DNA of 64,000 nt from assembly GCA_916700875.1 (NCBI GenBank), contig CAKAKS010000031.1:7766977-7830976 (forward strand), written 5' to 3'. The position numbers were made by a program, and so were the translations under genes. The stretch comes from Sebastes aleutianus. Taxonomy: Eukaryota > Chordata > Actinopteri > Perciformes > Sebastidae. How positions within the stretch are numbered: the first letter of the stretch is position 1; every line of letters begins with the position of its first letter. Positions 53,406 to 64,000 of the stretch are shown piece by piece. The notes beneath the pieces were generated by a model. The model searched no databases. It worked only from the letters and a program-made list of their open reading frames with translations, and was not told the origin of the DNA.

Positions 53406-56400
53406 ATGTCCAAGCCAGGGGAGAAAACCAGATTGAACGAAGACCATGGCAGAAAGCAGAGTTCAAGTAAGCTGCTTCTTTTTTCCTCTTTCTCCTCCAG
53501 CCCTCCTAATAATGCCTGCTTTCCTCCAACCGGGAGCTACGCTAGACCCCCGGTTATCGCCTCTACCAGTGTGTGTGTTTTAAAGTGTTGGGGGCTGGTA
53601 ACGGGACCGTGTTTCAGCGGTTGCTTCACGGTATATCTCCTCTCTCGTTCCTCTCTCTCCTTGTCGCTGCTGTCGGTTCAGGTTTGGCGAACGGCGGCAT
53701 GGACAGCAGTCATCATCCCGTCTGCGGCTCGGCGGCGCCGGAGAAGCGGAGTCACCACTGGAGAAGTTACAAGTTGATCATCGACCCGGCGCTGAAGAAG
53801 GGATCACACAAGCTGTATCGCTACGATGGACAGACTTTCAGCATGCCCGTAAGTGGAGAGAGAAACACCCGGGGTTACAATAGTAACCGAGGAGCCGTAA
53901 CCTCCATGATGAGGCTACAATGTGGCTGTGTTGGAGGGGCATGTTCCAGCAACTTGAACTCATTTTTTCAGTCCAACACAAACTGATTTGTGTGAAACTA
54001 CTTTGCAACAAGTTCTCACCAAAGTTGTGGATGGGATTGATAACAGTGTTGTGTCTCCCCCCTTCATCTCCTGCAGGACCCGGGGATGCCACCGGTGGAC
54101 ATGGTCCGAGACCCGAGGATCGGTCGTCTCTGGACGAAGTACAAAGAGACGGATCTACCGGTGCCAAGATTTAAGGTATCTACTCCCAGAAAGTGATGCC
54201 AGCTTTATCCTGAGGCTGTCAAAAAGTGTGCAGACACACCCCCCTCGATCATCTTCTGGATGTCTGGTGAAACTATGATGTCTGAAACCAAAATAACACG
54301 TGTGCATGTTCATCTTTAACTACCCTGCTCTTATCTCAGCTGTCACAAATGACCCCCACATGGTGCAACCTGAAAGCACTTCTTATAACTCCTCTCCTCC
54401 TCCTCCTTCTTCTTCTTCTTCTTCTTCTTCTTCTTCTTCTTCTTCTTCTTCTTCCTCCAGATCGATGAGTGTTACATCGGCCCTGTGCCTCCCAAGGAGG
54501 TGACATTCGCCCGGCTCAACGACAACATCAGGGAAGGATTTCTTAACGACATGTGCAAGAAGTTCGGAGAGATCGAGCAGGTGGAGATTTTGTATAATCC
54601 GAAGAACAAGAAGCACCTGGGGATCGCCAAAGTTGTTTTTGAGAACGTGAAAGACGCCAAATTGGCCGTGCAGTCGCTCCACAAGACGTCTGTTATGGGA
54701 AACTTCATCCACGTGGAGCTGGACCCGAAAGGTAAACAACAAGTGATTCAGTCATTCGAGGAGAAGACGGTTGTAACCCACATTTTTTTTTACGCACGCA
54801 TCTCTTCTACTGCTGCTGGAGGCAAAAGCATTCATTCATTCATTCAGAAGTGAAGTGTTGAAGCCTTGTGTGTTTTGAGTTATTGGTAGGGCAGCATTAT
54901 CACGTGTGTAAATTTACTTGCGTTGCCTGGTAACGTGGGATAATTGAATTTCATTGAATGTAAGGCTGCTCCCACAAGCCCAGTGCTCAGGGTGCTGTGT
55001 GTACTCCCACTGTGCATAATTTCAGACCTGTAAACAAACACAAACCAATCTGTCAGAGTCCTCTCCCCCTCTACCATCTCTCCTGAGTCGCTTTTTAAAT
55101 GAAATACCTGCAAGTTGAGTTAGATTTTCACTGTTAAGATTCAAAGACTCTTGCTGCAGAACAGCAACTTTAATTCCTTTCAAGACTATGTAAGGCATTC
55201 ATTATTTGACTGGCAACAGTTTTGCATCTGTGTTAATTTGAAAGCAAAATACTGATGTTTTTAATTATAATTTGTACTAATTTTGTCCTAGCTATACAAG
55301 TGCTATTCTCTTGAATTATTCCTACAAATTGTTTTTTCTTTTTATAAATAGTTTAAATAGGAATTGTAGTTAACAAGTGTTGCACTCTGTCAGAGTCCTC
55401 TACCCCTTTACCATCTCTCCTGAGTCACATTTTAAATGAAATACCTGCAATGTGAATTAGTTTTTCCGTCAGTAACACTGTTAAGATTCAAAGACCGTTG
55501 CTTTCGAACAGCAACTTTAATTCCTCTCAAGACCATGTCAGGTGTTTATTATATGACTGGCAACAGTTTTGCATCTGTGTTAATTTGAAAGCAAAATATT
55601 TTTAATTACAAATGGTACAATTTTTTACTAGCTACACAAGTGCTATTCTCTTGAATTATTCCTACACATTATTTTTCTTTTTATAAATAGTCTAAATAGG
55701 AATTGTAGTTGCACTCTGTCAGAGTCCTCTACCCCTCTACCATCTCTGTTGAGTAACATTTGAAATGAAATACTTGCAATTTGAATTAGTTTTTCCAGTC
55801 AGTAATACTGTAAAGATTCGAAGACTCTTGCTGCAGAACAGCAACTTTAATTCCTCTCAAGACAATGTAAAGTATTTATTATTTGACTGGCAACAGTTTT
55901 GCATATGTGTTAATTTGAAAGCAAAATGCTGATGTTTTTAATTACAATTTGTACAAATTTTACTAGTTACACAAGTGCTAATTATTCCTACAAATTATTT
56001 TTCTTTTTATAAATAGTGTGCTTAAAGTGTTGCATTTTGTGTAGGATATGTTAAATCTATTAAGACATGTTTGGGCAGTTATATTACAGCATGTATAACA
56101 TATAACGGTTCAGATAACCATATGTACATTCACGGTATTTATTGTATTGAGTTTTACAGTTTACGGTTCATTAGGGCTGACTCGAATGCTTCGAAGCTTC
56201 GACCGTTGCCATGGTAATCTACCTCCAAATCAGTATTTGAATGCCTCGTTTTGTTTTTTTAATATTTAAGTATAGAAAAATAATTTATAAATCCCCAAAT
56301 AGCCCATGAATTAAGGAATAATCCCACAACATTATTCATATTCAACATTAGTTATTATAAGTTATTCTCAGAGGGATATCGCTGTTTGTTATGTGAAGAG

Positions 56401-59400
56401 GTGCGTGTGTGTGTGTACAGTAGTGTGGCAGTGTCACTGTCCCGAAGCTTCCAATAGCTTCGAATATTTCTCACCGAAGCTTCGAAGCTCAAAAAATGGT
56501 GTTCGGGACAGCCCGACAGTTCATATATAGGCAGGCTTTATTATAATTATAGTAATATATTACTGTAGTTTGTAACGCTCCCACTGTATATAATTGGGAA
56601 GTGTGAACCTAGAAAGGAAACCACATACATGTATCTACAAAAGTTTAGATTCTGGGTTCAGCAACCAGATTGGTTTTAATAAAGCTTGCTGGCATTAAGC
56701 CCGCTTCATAGACGACTTGGCATCAGACCTTTCTTTTACCTTTCTGCAGGTGAGAATCGCCTTCGGTACTTCCAGCTCCTGATGAATGGCAGCTACACTC
56801 CGCAGACCCTGCCTGTTGGTGGAGAGGAGGCCAGAGAAGTCTCCCCTCGTAGCCTGGCAGAAGCCTTACTGGTAAAAAATGCGTCTAACATGTTCATGTG
56901 TTTTATTAGCTCCCTTACCTGTGGCAGTGGGAGATCTATAGATAATAATATACATTAGTTTAGTACAGTCTCTACTGTTTTTTTTGCAATGTCAGCCTGG
57001 TGAATTGTAGTGTTACTTTTGTAGAAATAACTTACCAATCTAAGCTGACATCCTTATCTGTAATCCATTTTATCAGTGCAGCAGGTGGTGGAGTAGAGCA
57101 GAGGAAATGTTATCCAGAACCTTGCCTGTGGACTGAAATCACAAAGCCAATGAAACGTGCACTTTGGCCTCGTAGCCTGAGATCCCCTAGGCATTGTGCC
57201 GAGACTCTCTTATCCACTAGTTGCTTTAAAAAAATAAATAAAAAATCTTTGCACGGGGAAATGTAACTGTTGGTCATTTTGGCAATTATTTTTCATGACT
57301 GCATTGATATACAGTAGCTCCTAAGTTACAACCTAAAGACATTTCATTTTTTAGTGGTGTTGTCCGTGACACCTGGATTAATCTTTACCCTGTTTGTCTC
57401 CTCTAAGGCCTGCGAGCCCATCCGCAGGTTGTCCGAGAGCAGCGTGTCTGCTGTTGGAGGAACATTGCCACCCAGCAGCTCCACCACTCCTCTGTCCCAT
57501 GAGACGGGCTACTCCAGCCTAAAGCAGGACACACCCCAGTCCCAGGGAACCCCTCACACCCCCCGGCAGTCAGGTACGCCCTTCTCTCAAGACTCCAACT
57601 TCTCCAGTCGTCAGTCCACGCCGGCCTACCAGTCCAGCCGGGCCGAGAGCTCCGGAGGTTACAAAAACCGCAGACACGAGAGCAAGTTCCAGGATGCATA
57701 CAACCGGAGACCGGAGAGGCCTCAGTACCGCAGCAACATGTATCGAGGATCGACGTCCGAGCAAGCGCCCTTCAAACAGCACCAGCACACCCCACCTGAG
57801 CCTCCGCCCTCCACCCCCTCCTTCAACTACACAGCGCCTCCCCCTGCTACGCCCAACTTCAAGTCCGCCTTCTCGCCCTACCAGGCTCCTTTGCCTCCCG
57901 CGTTCCCCCCGTCGGAGCCTGCTTTCCATCACCCGGCCCAAAGGGAGGGTGAATACCTCCGACCGCCACAGCCGCCTCTGGCAGCTGCCACTGACTTTTT
58001 GCCTGTCAAGGATAGACCGGAAACTCCTCCGATCCCAGAGCCCCCACCGGAGCCCGTGCCCCATCCGAGCACCCCTCCTCCTCAAACACCAGAGCACTGC
58101 CCCTCACCTGGCTCCCCCGGGCTTGATCCAGAGCGCAATAGCCTGGATTCCCGCATTGAGATGCTCCTCAAGGAGAAAAGGACAAAACTGCTGCCGTTCC
58201 TGGAGGAGCGAGACTCGGACACTGAGGTGCGAATGGAGGGAAGTCCGATTTCCTCCTCGTCCTCTCAGCTATCCCCAATTCCCCCTTACACAAGCGGCTC
58301 CCAAGGTGGCCCACACAACTCCCGTCCCTCCAGCACCGGCCTGGAGGATATCAGTCCGACCCCACTGCCAGACTCGGAAGATGAAGAGCCAATTCCCGGA
58401 ACTGCCTCGCTGATCAAGAGGATCAGCTCTCCTGTCCCGGAGAAGATGAGCAACAGTGACCTCAAGGATGGACATTTTCGATGCCACACTCCCACGGATA
58501 AAATGGACGTGGTAAGACCCAGATTTTTTTTCTTATATTTGCATGAAACTTGTGCATATTTCAATGTGTTAAGTTACATTTCACATTTCCAAATGTAGCC
58601 CAAACAAGCTTGAATTGATAGTCTGTGTTAGCTGATAGTAGATGTAGGTGTTGATGTTTACTCACAGCTGTGACGGTAACACTGAGGACACAGGAAGTGA
58701 GGTCTAGTTTCAGTGCAGAGTGATAGTAATAAACTTTCCTTTTTGTTTCATTGTTTCTCATTAAGCCTTGTAAAGGAAGTAACAAGTTTACAGCAATCTG
58801 TGCATGAAGGCACCACAAAAAAGGTGTTTGCTCTTTCAGTCATTCATTTTTGTGCAGAGCACAAATACGATCTTTAAATGACTAATAAGCAGTGTTTGTA
58901 CCTGTGATAAAAGTATATTTGTTAGCACAATAGTCTCTGAATATGCGTATCAAAGATGTAAAACAGTTGACATAAGTTATGAATGAAAAGTTTTAGACAT
59001 AACTCACAGCCATACAAATACCTTCACATTCACATGAAGTTGATCTTCTTGTTTTGAAGACATAGTAACGCCATCTGGCCTGTGATGTTGTATTTCTACA
59101 CTGCGTTGAAAGGAGAAATAAGAGCCGCTCTGCTGTTGGGGAATTGAACACTCTTGTTTCCTCTTTCTAACACTCACCACACGCTCACGCGGAGGAAAAC
59201 ACAGTTTGGCAGTTAGCCCCATTCAACAACACACTTCCTGGTTCTGCCGAGCCTGACAGTCAGGATTGGCCGCAGCGTCTCCAGTCTCACATTTCAAGTT
59301 ATCCCAAAAGCAAGCACGGCAAACAAACAGGTCATTTGGATAACGACGCCACTCCCATGCTGAGTTTACTCTCCTTTAGCTTCATTCCTGCAGCATTCGT

Positions 59401-62400
59401 AACAGAAATCCTTTTATGATGACAAACGGCAGGGAAGAGGATTCAATGCTGATGTTGTTCAAAGTGTTGCGCTCACGTTATCCGTAATGGTTTTAGGAGA
59501 GGAGTTTGGTGCCGAGAGCAAACAGCTCTGTTTGGAAACATGCTGACCAACAACATGGGTCAGCTGTGTTTGACTGTGCTAGGGTGGACTTGTGAACTTT
59601 GAACTTTGTTGCTTTTATTTTGAATGATTCACTGAGTAGCTATCACACCTCAGTGCTTTCTGATACTAACCAAAATGTGTCCATAGCACAGAGTGCTGTA
59701 GGTTGGTATTAAGTGCAGGTATTGTTTACTTATTCTTTAATCAGATATTTAGATAAAAATAAACTGTTTAAACATATATGTTTATGTTTCTCAAAGTAAG
59801 GCACCCAAAAAAACATATTACCTCGGTACCATTACTATTGATGTCTTCAAATGAAACTCATGAGCTCGTGTTTACGACATGGGAAGTCGTGGACACGATA
59901 TTCTTGGTGTGCAAGTGGTTAAGTCGTGAGAACACTGCTGCTAAGCAACGGCAATATTAACGTTACTGTCGGCGTCTAGAAGCCACAGAGGCTAACAAAT
60001 TAGCAAGCGGGTAACATAATGCAGGAAATGCAAAGGCATAATGACAGAGGAAAAAGATTAGGTCGTTAGGAATATAAACATTTTCCTCAGAAATATTATA
60101 AAATTACGAAGAAAAACAAAATACGAATAAAATTACAATATATTAACTTGGATTCCGCCATTTCTGACAACGTCAACAAACACGTCACAGCTCGTGAACT
60201 TTCCATGTACGAGGTCGTGAATGCCACGAGGGGGGCGTTCATATGGACTCTTCTCGTGAACACGGTAAACAGGACCCCATTTGAAGGCACCATGAATCTC
60301 AGGTATTGTAGAATACCTCAGAACCAGTTTTGGGAAAATGTCAAACTACACCTGTAATTAATGTTAAAGCTAAAGGTGCAGGTTGACAAAACAATCTTAA
60401 CTTAAGATCCACTTACTAGCTTTGTTCTGAGCCCTTCAACCTTATCTCAAGTAGAGCTGCAACGATTAATCGATTAGTTAACAACTATTAAATTAAGCAA
60501 CAACTATTTTGATAATTGATGAATCGGTTTGAGTAATCTTTTAAAGCTGTCTGTCAATCGATTAAAATATTTAATCACGTGATTGTCCATGGTTAATCGC
60601 GATTAATTGCAAATGAATCACACATTTTTTGTCTGTTCAAAATGTACCTTAAAGGGAGATTTGTCAAGTATTTAATGCTCTTATCAACATGGGAGTGGGC
60701 AAATACTGTATACTGTTTGCCCAACAGGCAACGACAGCTGTCAGTGTGCTGACTTGACTATGACTTGCCCCAAACTGCATGTGATTATCATAAAGTGGGT
60801 TTTTCGTCACCAAAATTTAGTGCGACTTCGGAGCATTATTTAGCCTCCTTTGTGACAAACTAGTTTGACATGGTTGGTACCAATGAATTTTCCTTAGGTT
60901 TTCTAGTTTTATATGATACCAGTATCTTCATTCTAGCTCTATAACTGAGCCCGCTGCAACCAAAAAAATCGCAAGTTGCATTGAAGCATTTAAAGAATTT
61001 GTGGCAATAAAACAAATTTCCGTTAACGCCTTATTATCACGTTATCTTTGACAGCCCTAAAAAAAAAAGAGTCAAAATTCTCTGATTCCAGCTTTTTAAA
61101 TGTGAATATTTTCTGGTTTCTTTCCTCCTCTATGACAATAAACTGAATATCTTTGAGTTGGGGGAAAAATAAGACATTTTAGGGATGTCACCTTGGGCTT
61201 TGAGAAACACTGATCGCCATTTTTCACCATTTTCTGACATTTTATAGACCAAACAACTGATCGAGAAAATAATCGTTAGTGGCCTAATTTCAAGGTCTTC
61301 ATAAATTGATGGTGTTTTCTTGGTTGTCATGGAGATTAAAAGGGCAGACAATTGTACTTGTGTAACCTGTGAAAAGTAGATGTTGACCTCGCATAGTCCT
61401 GACAGGCTGTCCATCTTCACACAGGCTCCTCAGTCGTCAGGAGAAGACATGGAAATCTCCGACGATGAGATGCCCGGGACTCCGAACAGCGGCGCAGAGT
61501 GTGGCAAGGGCATCGTCATAAACTCTGCGGTGTCGCCGATGCAGACCATTTCCATCCCTCCTCCCGGCTTCGCCACTCTACAGCACCAGGCTGGCTTCCA
61601 GCTCTCCCATCACCACCTGGCCCCTCACTCTGCCGTCCCGGGACATCCTCACCTGGCCGGTCATCCTGGAGTGCCTCACCACATGCTGCAACACATGGGT
61701 CCCTACGCTCACAGCATGGTGCCACTGGTGCAAATGGAGCTGATGAACTGCTTACGGTGGGAACAGTGGAGCACCGTTCCCATGTCCTTCCAGATGCAGC
61801 AGCAGATGCTGAGTCGCATGGCTCAGACCAGAGGGCCCTATCCTTATCCACACTTTATAGACAGTGGTGCGTCTGCGCCGTACGGGGCACCCTACCAGCC
61901 TGTGAATATGGGTGCTACACCCGTTAGCGGCGCAGCAGCAGCACCCGGACAACAATGGCAGAATCCCAGTATACCAAAGTTCAACCCTACTGTTCCTCCT
62001 CCTGGATATGAGACTAAAAAGGAGGATCCCCACAAGGCTACTGTTGACGGTGTGCTGCTGGTCATTGTCAAGGAGCTGAAGGCCATCATGAAGAGGGACC
62101 TCAACCGCAAAATGGTGGAGGTGGTGGCTTTCAGAGCTTTTGACGACTGGTGGGAAAAGAAGGAACACTCGGCAAAGGTAAGTTATTTATTTCACCTTCC
62201 ACGCTACAAATACAGGCTCAGATACAAGCAAAGAGAGCTTATATATATACACATGCACAGTATGTGTGGGGGAAATGTACTTGTCCTGACTTCTAACCTG
62301 CTGTTAAATCAATTGTTAAAACAGTCTAATAACGCCCATATTATATTATTTCATAATTGAAGCCATGAATTGTTGCAACATCAATAACCACTCATTTTAG

Positions 62401-64000
62401 TTTGTATTGCAGCACAAATGTTCATGATAAACATCAACTCAATAAAGAGAAGAACTTACCATTATTGTGGTTGTGTTGCCGTGATAAGATTACATAATTA
62501 ATCAAGTAAATTAAACAACAATGTGGATGATCAATTCATTGTTTAATTCATTAAATTATATTCAATTCAATAAATTGTTTAATTTATCAAGGTTAAAATG
62601 CCAAATATTCCCTGCTTCCAGATTCTCAAATGGGAGGCTTTGTTGCTCTTCTCTGTTTTTCTACCTGGTTAAATTGAACATGTTTGGGCTTTTTAGACTG
62701 TCGATCAGACAAAACAAGCAAGTTAAAGACATCTCCTTTTACGATCAATTAGAAAATGAATCGACTCATTACCTGAACATGAACATAATCCTCAATTGCA
62801 TTAAAAAATCATATTGTTTATTTCCCCAGGTCTCTCTGACTCCGGTGAAGGGTGCGGAGGGGAAGGAAGAAGAAAGACCCAAACCCAAAGAGACGATGGG
62901 TTCAAGTCTGCTGGAGAACTGGAACAAGGGCGAGGGACTGGGCTATGAGGGAATGGGCCTGGGGATCGGTCTGCGAGGGGCCATCCGCCTGCCTTCCTTC
63001 AAGGTTAGCCTCCAAGTTTGTCTTTCTAGTAAAAACAGAACAAGGAGGTAGTGTCCTTTTTTTTCTTCTCGACCAGTTGCACCGCCAGTTTGTGTTTAAT
63101 GGTTGCATGTTGTGTTCAGGTGAAAAGGAAGGACCCGCCCGAGGCTGCAACAGCGGGGGACAACAAACGAGCCCGACCCTCCACTCCGGTGGATGACGAG
63201 CTGGATGATGAAGGTAACATCTCTTTGTTCTACACATTTACACTCTCTCTTCTTCCTGGGCGTTATAAAATGACCAATAGCTAATTCATCTCGTGGCTTA
63301 TTCCTGTCAGACCGGGATCGAGACCCAGCCGAGCTCCCGTCGGACGATTCCAAAATGGATGCGGACGGCGCTGCAGCGAAGCGACGGCACTCGCGGCCGC
63401 TTGAACTGGACAGCGAGGGAGAGGAAGAGGTGGACACCTCAGGAAAGGAAGAGGAGTCGTTGTCCGACAGGGAGGAGGAGGGGCCTGAAACAGAGGCTGC
63501 GGAACGGCTGTCGTCAGGCAAAGTAAGCCATCTCAAAAACTTCCCGTTAATTGTGTATCTGTTGGATTGTTCGCATAGTGTGCAATGAATATTTGTGCAT
63601 TTTGTAAACATTTCTATGATGTGTGATCGTCTCTTAGGAGACCGCCGACGAGGATGGTGATGATGAAGACTCATCCAGTGAGAGTGCTTCCTCAGATTCG
63701 TCTGACGATGGTACTTTTAAATATCAAACAGCAACAAGTTACTTGATTTTTTATTTATTTTTTTTCTGTCTGTGTACAGTAGTTCATCTTTTCTTTTCCC
63801 CGTTTCTTGCAGAAGCCGAGAGTTCATCTTCCTCCAAGGCCAGCTCCGACTCCTCAGCAGAAAGTGCGGACTCCTCCGAGTACGAGTTAAGCTCCGAAGA
63901 GGAAGGGGATGAGGAGGAGGAAGACGAGGAGGCGGCGGCAGCGGTAGATGTGGAGGCCGAAGGCAAAGCGGTAGAGACCTCCTCGTCATCCTCATCCTCC
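53406..64000 (+). CDS. setd1b: Histone H3K4 methyltransferase SETD1B, N-terminal part (partial)
   Basis: SETD1B is the catalytic subunit of a COMPASS complex that methylates H3K4. Exons: 53406-53466, 53682-53848, 54077-54175, 54461-54731, 56750-56871, 57408-58511, 61425-62177, 62830-63003, 63120-63213, 63311-63522, 63638-63710, 63813 onwards; phases agree. Numbering from the family-type Met at 53699, HHWRSYKLIIDPALKKGSHK opens the protein, DPR (62-64) lies in the region implicated in WDR82 binding, and an RRM covers about 93-178 (LGIAKVVF, SVMGNFIHVELDPKG). Then follow a Pro/Ser-rich region with NSLDSRIEMLLKEKRTKLL, a DGVLLVIVKELKAIMKRDL block, GLGIGLRGAIRLPSFK and an acidic serine-rich tract. 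The N-SET, SET and post-SET domains lie beyond the window. The pattern fits SETD1B rather than SETD1A. The in-frame ATG at 53406 would add 27 residues. Confidence 0.93.
54391..54458 (+). repeat. (TTC)n microsatellite at the SETD1B RRM exon acceptor
   Basis: TCC and then TTC triplets run directly into the acceptor CTTCCTCCAG (54451-54460). The repeat therefore acts as the polypyrimidine tract of the exon starting at 54461. Confidence 0.93.
55049..56030. repeat. Three tandem units of about 330 bp in SETD1B intron 4
   Basis: Units begin at 55049, 55386 and 55715 with TCTGTCAGAGTCCTCT. Each contains TGGCAACAGTTTTGCAT and TTAATTTGAAAGCAAAAT, and ends with a TTTTTATAAATAGT-like phrase. Copies differ by point changes and small deletions. 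They are non-coding. Confidence 0.92.
56172..56516. mobile_element. hAT-type MITE with GGGCTGNCNCGAA ends
   Basis: The left end TAGGGCTGACTCGAA and the right end, read in reverse, TCGGGCTGTCCCGAA are inverted copies. The 8-bp flanks CGGTTCAT (56164-56171) and CAGTTCAT (56517-56524) match at seven of eight positions. Inside, GCTTCGAAGCTTCGA-like palindromes occur near both ends. It is non-coding. Confidence 0.85.
56872..57407. other. SETD1B intron 5
   Basis: No feature is seen before the acceptor TCCTCTAAG, ending at 57407. Confidence 0.5.
58512..60443. other. SETD1B intron 6, first part
   Basis: I see no exon or RNA gene. A CpG-containing stretch at about 59850-60290, with several TCGTGAAC/GTCGTG words in both directions, may be an old transposon whose ends I could not define. 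Confidence 0.4.
60452..61286. mobile_element. MITE with TAGRGCTGCAA ends, copy 4, with an insertion
   Basis: It starts TAGAGCTGCAACGATTAAT and ends GTTAGTGGCCTA. The flanks ATCTCAAG (60444-60451) and ATTTCAAG (61287-61294) match at seven of eight positions. The middle is interrupted by a second element (60546 to about 61062), after which the family wording (CTCTGATTCCAGC) resumes. Confidence 0.85.
60546..61062. mobile_element. Inner MITE nested in copy 4
   Basis: The left end has GCTGTCTGTCAATCGATTA and the right end, in reverse, AGGGCTGTCAAAGATAACG, imperfect inverted repeats. The inside contains TTAATCGCGATTAATTGC near the left end. Its part 60774-60961 is related to 3626-3916 in the DGCR2 intron. 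It lies in A-rich sequence, so its target duplication cannot be read. Confidence 0.75.
62178..62829. other. SETD1B intron 7
   Basis: AT-rich intron with no recognisable feature. It ends in the acceptor TTTCCCCAG at 62821-62829. Confidence 0.5.

Noticed and set aside
57403..58097. Long minus-strand open frames opposite SETD1B exon 6
   Set aside because: They are shadows of a GC-rich Pro/Ser coding exon. They have no homology and no splice structure.
59850..60290. CpG-containing stretch with GTCGTG and TCGTGAAC words in both directions
   Set aside because: It suggests an old palindromic transposon, but I could not find matching ends or a target duplication.
1..64000. tRNA, rRNA or microRNA genes
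   Set aside because: No A/B-box pair with a cloverleaf and no ribosomal sequence was recognised; foldbacks that I saw belong to transposons.

Overview
The window is a piece of a vertebrate nuclear genome, almost certainly a teleost fish. It has multi-exon genes with GT-AG introns, proteins that align readily with human orthologues but differ throughout, and many short DNA transposons and truncated LINEs of the kinds common in fish. I saw no bacterial or viral gene set, no CRISPR array and no RNA gene.

Five genes can be rebuilt exon by exon. From left to right they are: DGCR2/IDD (+, CDS 2277-20566, complete, 529 aa); a GPI-type extracellular carbonic anhydrase of the CA4/CA15 group (+, CDS 23853-27032, complete, 317 aa); TMEM120B (+, CDS 30614-39539, complete, 338 aa); RHOF/Rif (-, CDS 43197-45769, complete, 209 aa); and the N-terminal part of SETD1B (+, 53406 to the window end, catalytic SET domain outside the window). 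The reading frame stays open across every splice junction I placed.

The order joins two blocks that are separate in humans. DGCR2 next to a CA15-type gene recalls human 22q11.2 and mouse Dgcr2/Car15. TMEM120B(+)-RHOF(-)-SETD1B(+) is the order and orientation of human 12q24.31. The join lies between about 27.1 and 30.3 kb, a stretch filled by a GTAATATTACGA-type tandem array with inverted units, a truncated L1-type LINE inside a DNA-transposon fragment, and then the TMEM120B promoter with a 64-bp tandem duplication full of CCAAT boxes.

The genes do not form a pathway. They cover a lectin-like adhesion receptor (DGCR2), CO2/bicarbonate chemistry at the cell surface (CA), a coenzyme-A-binding membrane protein of the nuclear envelope/ER (TMEM120B), filopodia signalling (RHOF) and H3K4 methylation (SETD1B). 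TMEM120B and RHOF converge tail to tail; RHOF and SETD1B diverge across about 7.6 kb of repeats and possible regulatory DNA.

I found no new multi-gene system. The most checkable observations are: an in-frame 33-nt candidate microexon in DGCR2; two oestrogen-response-element palindromes (one a perfect consensus match) carried by a tandem repeat in a DGCR2 intron; four MITEs that share TTAAAGG ends; several hAT-type insertions with readable 8-bp target duplications, some nested; a (TTC)n microsatellite acting as the polypyrimidine tract of the SETD1B RRM exon; and an in-frame upstream start for SETD1B in its first exon.
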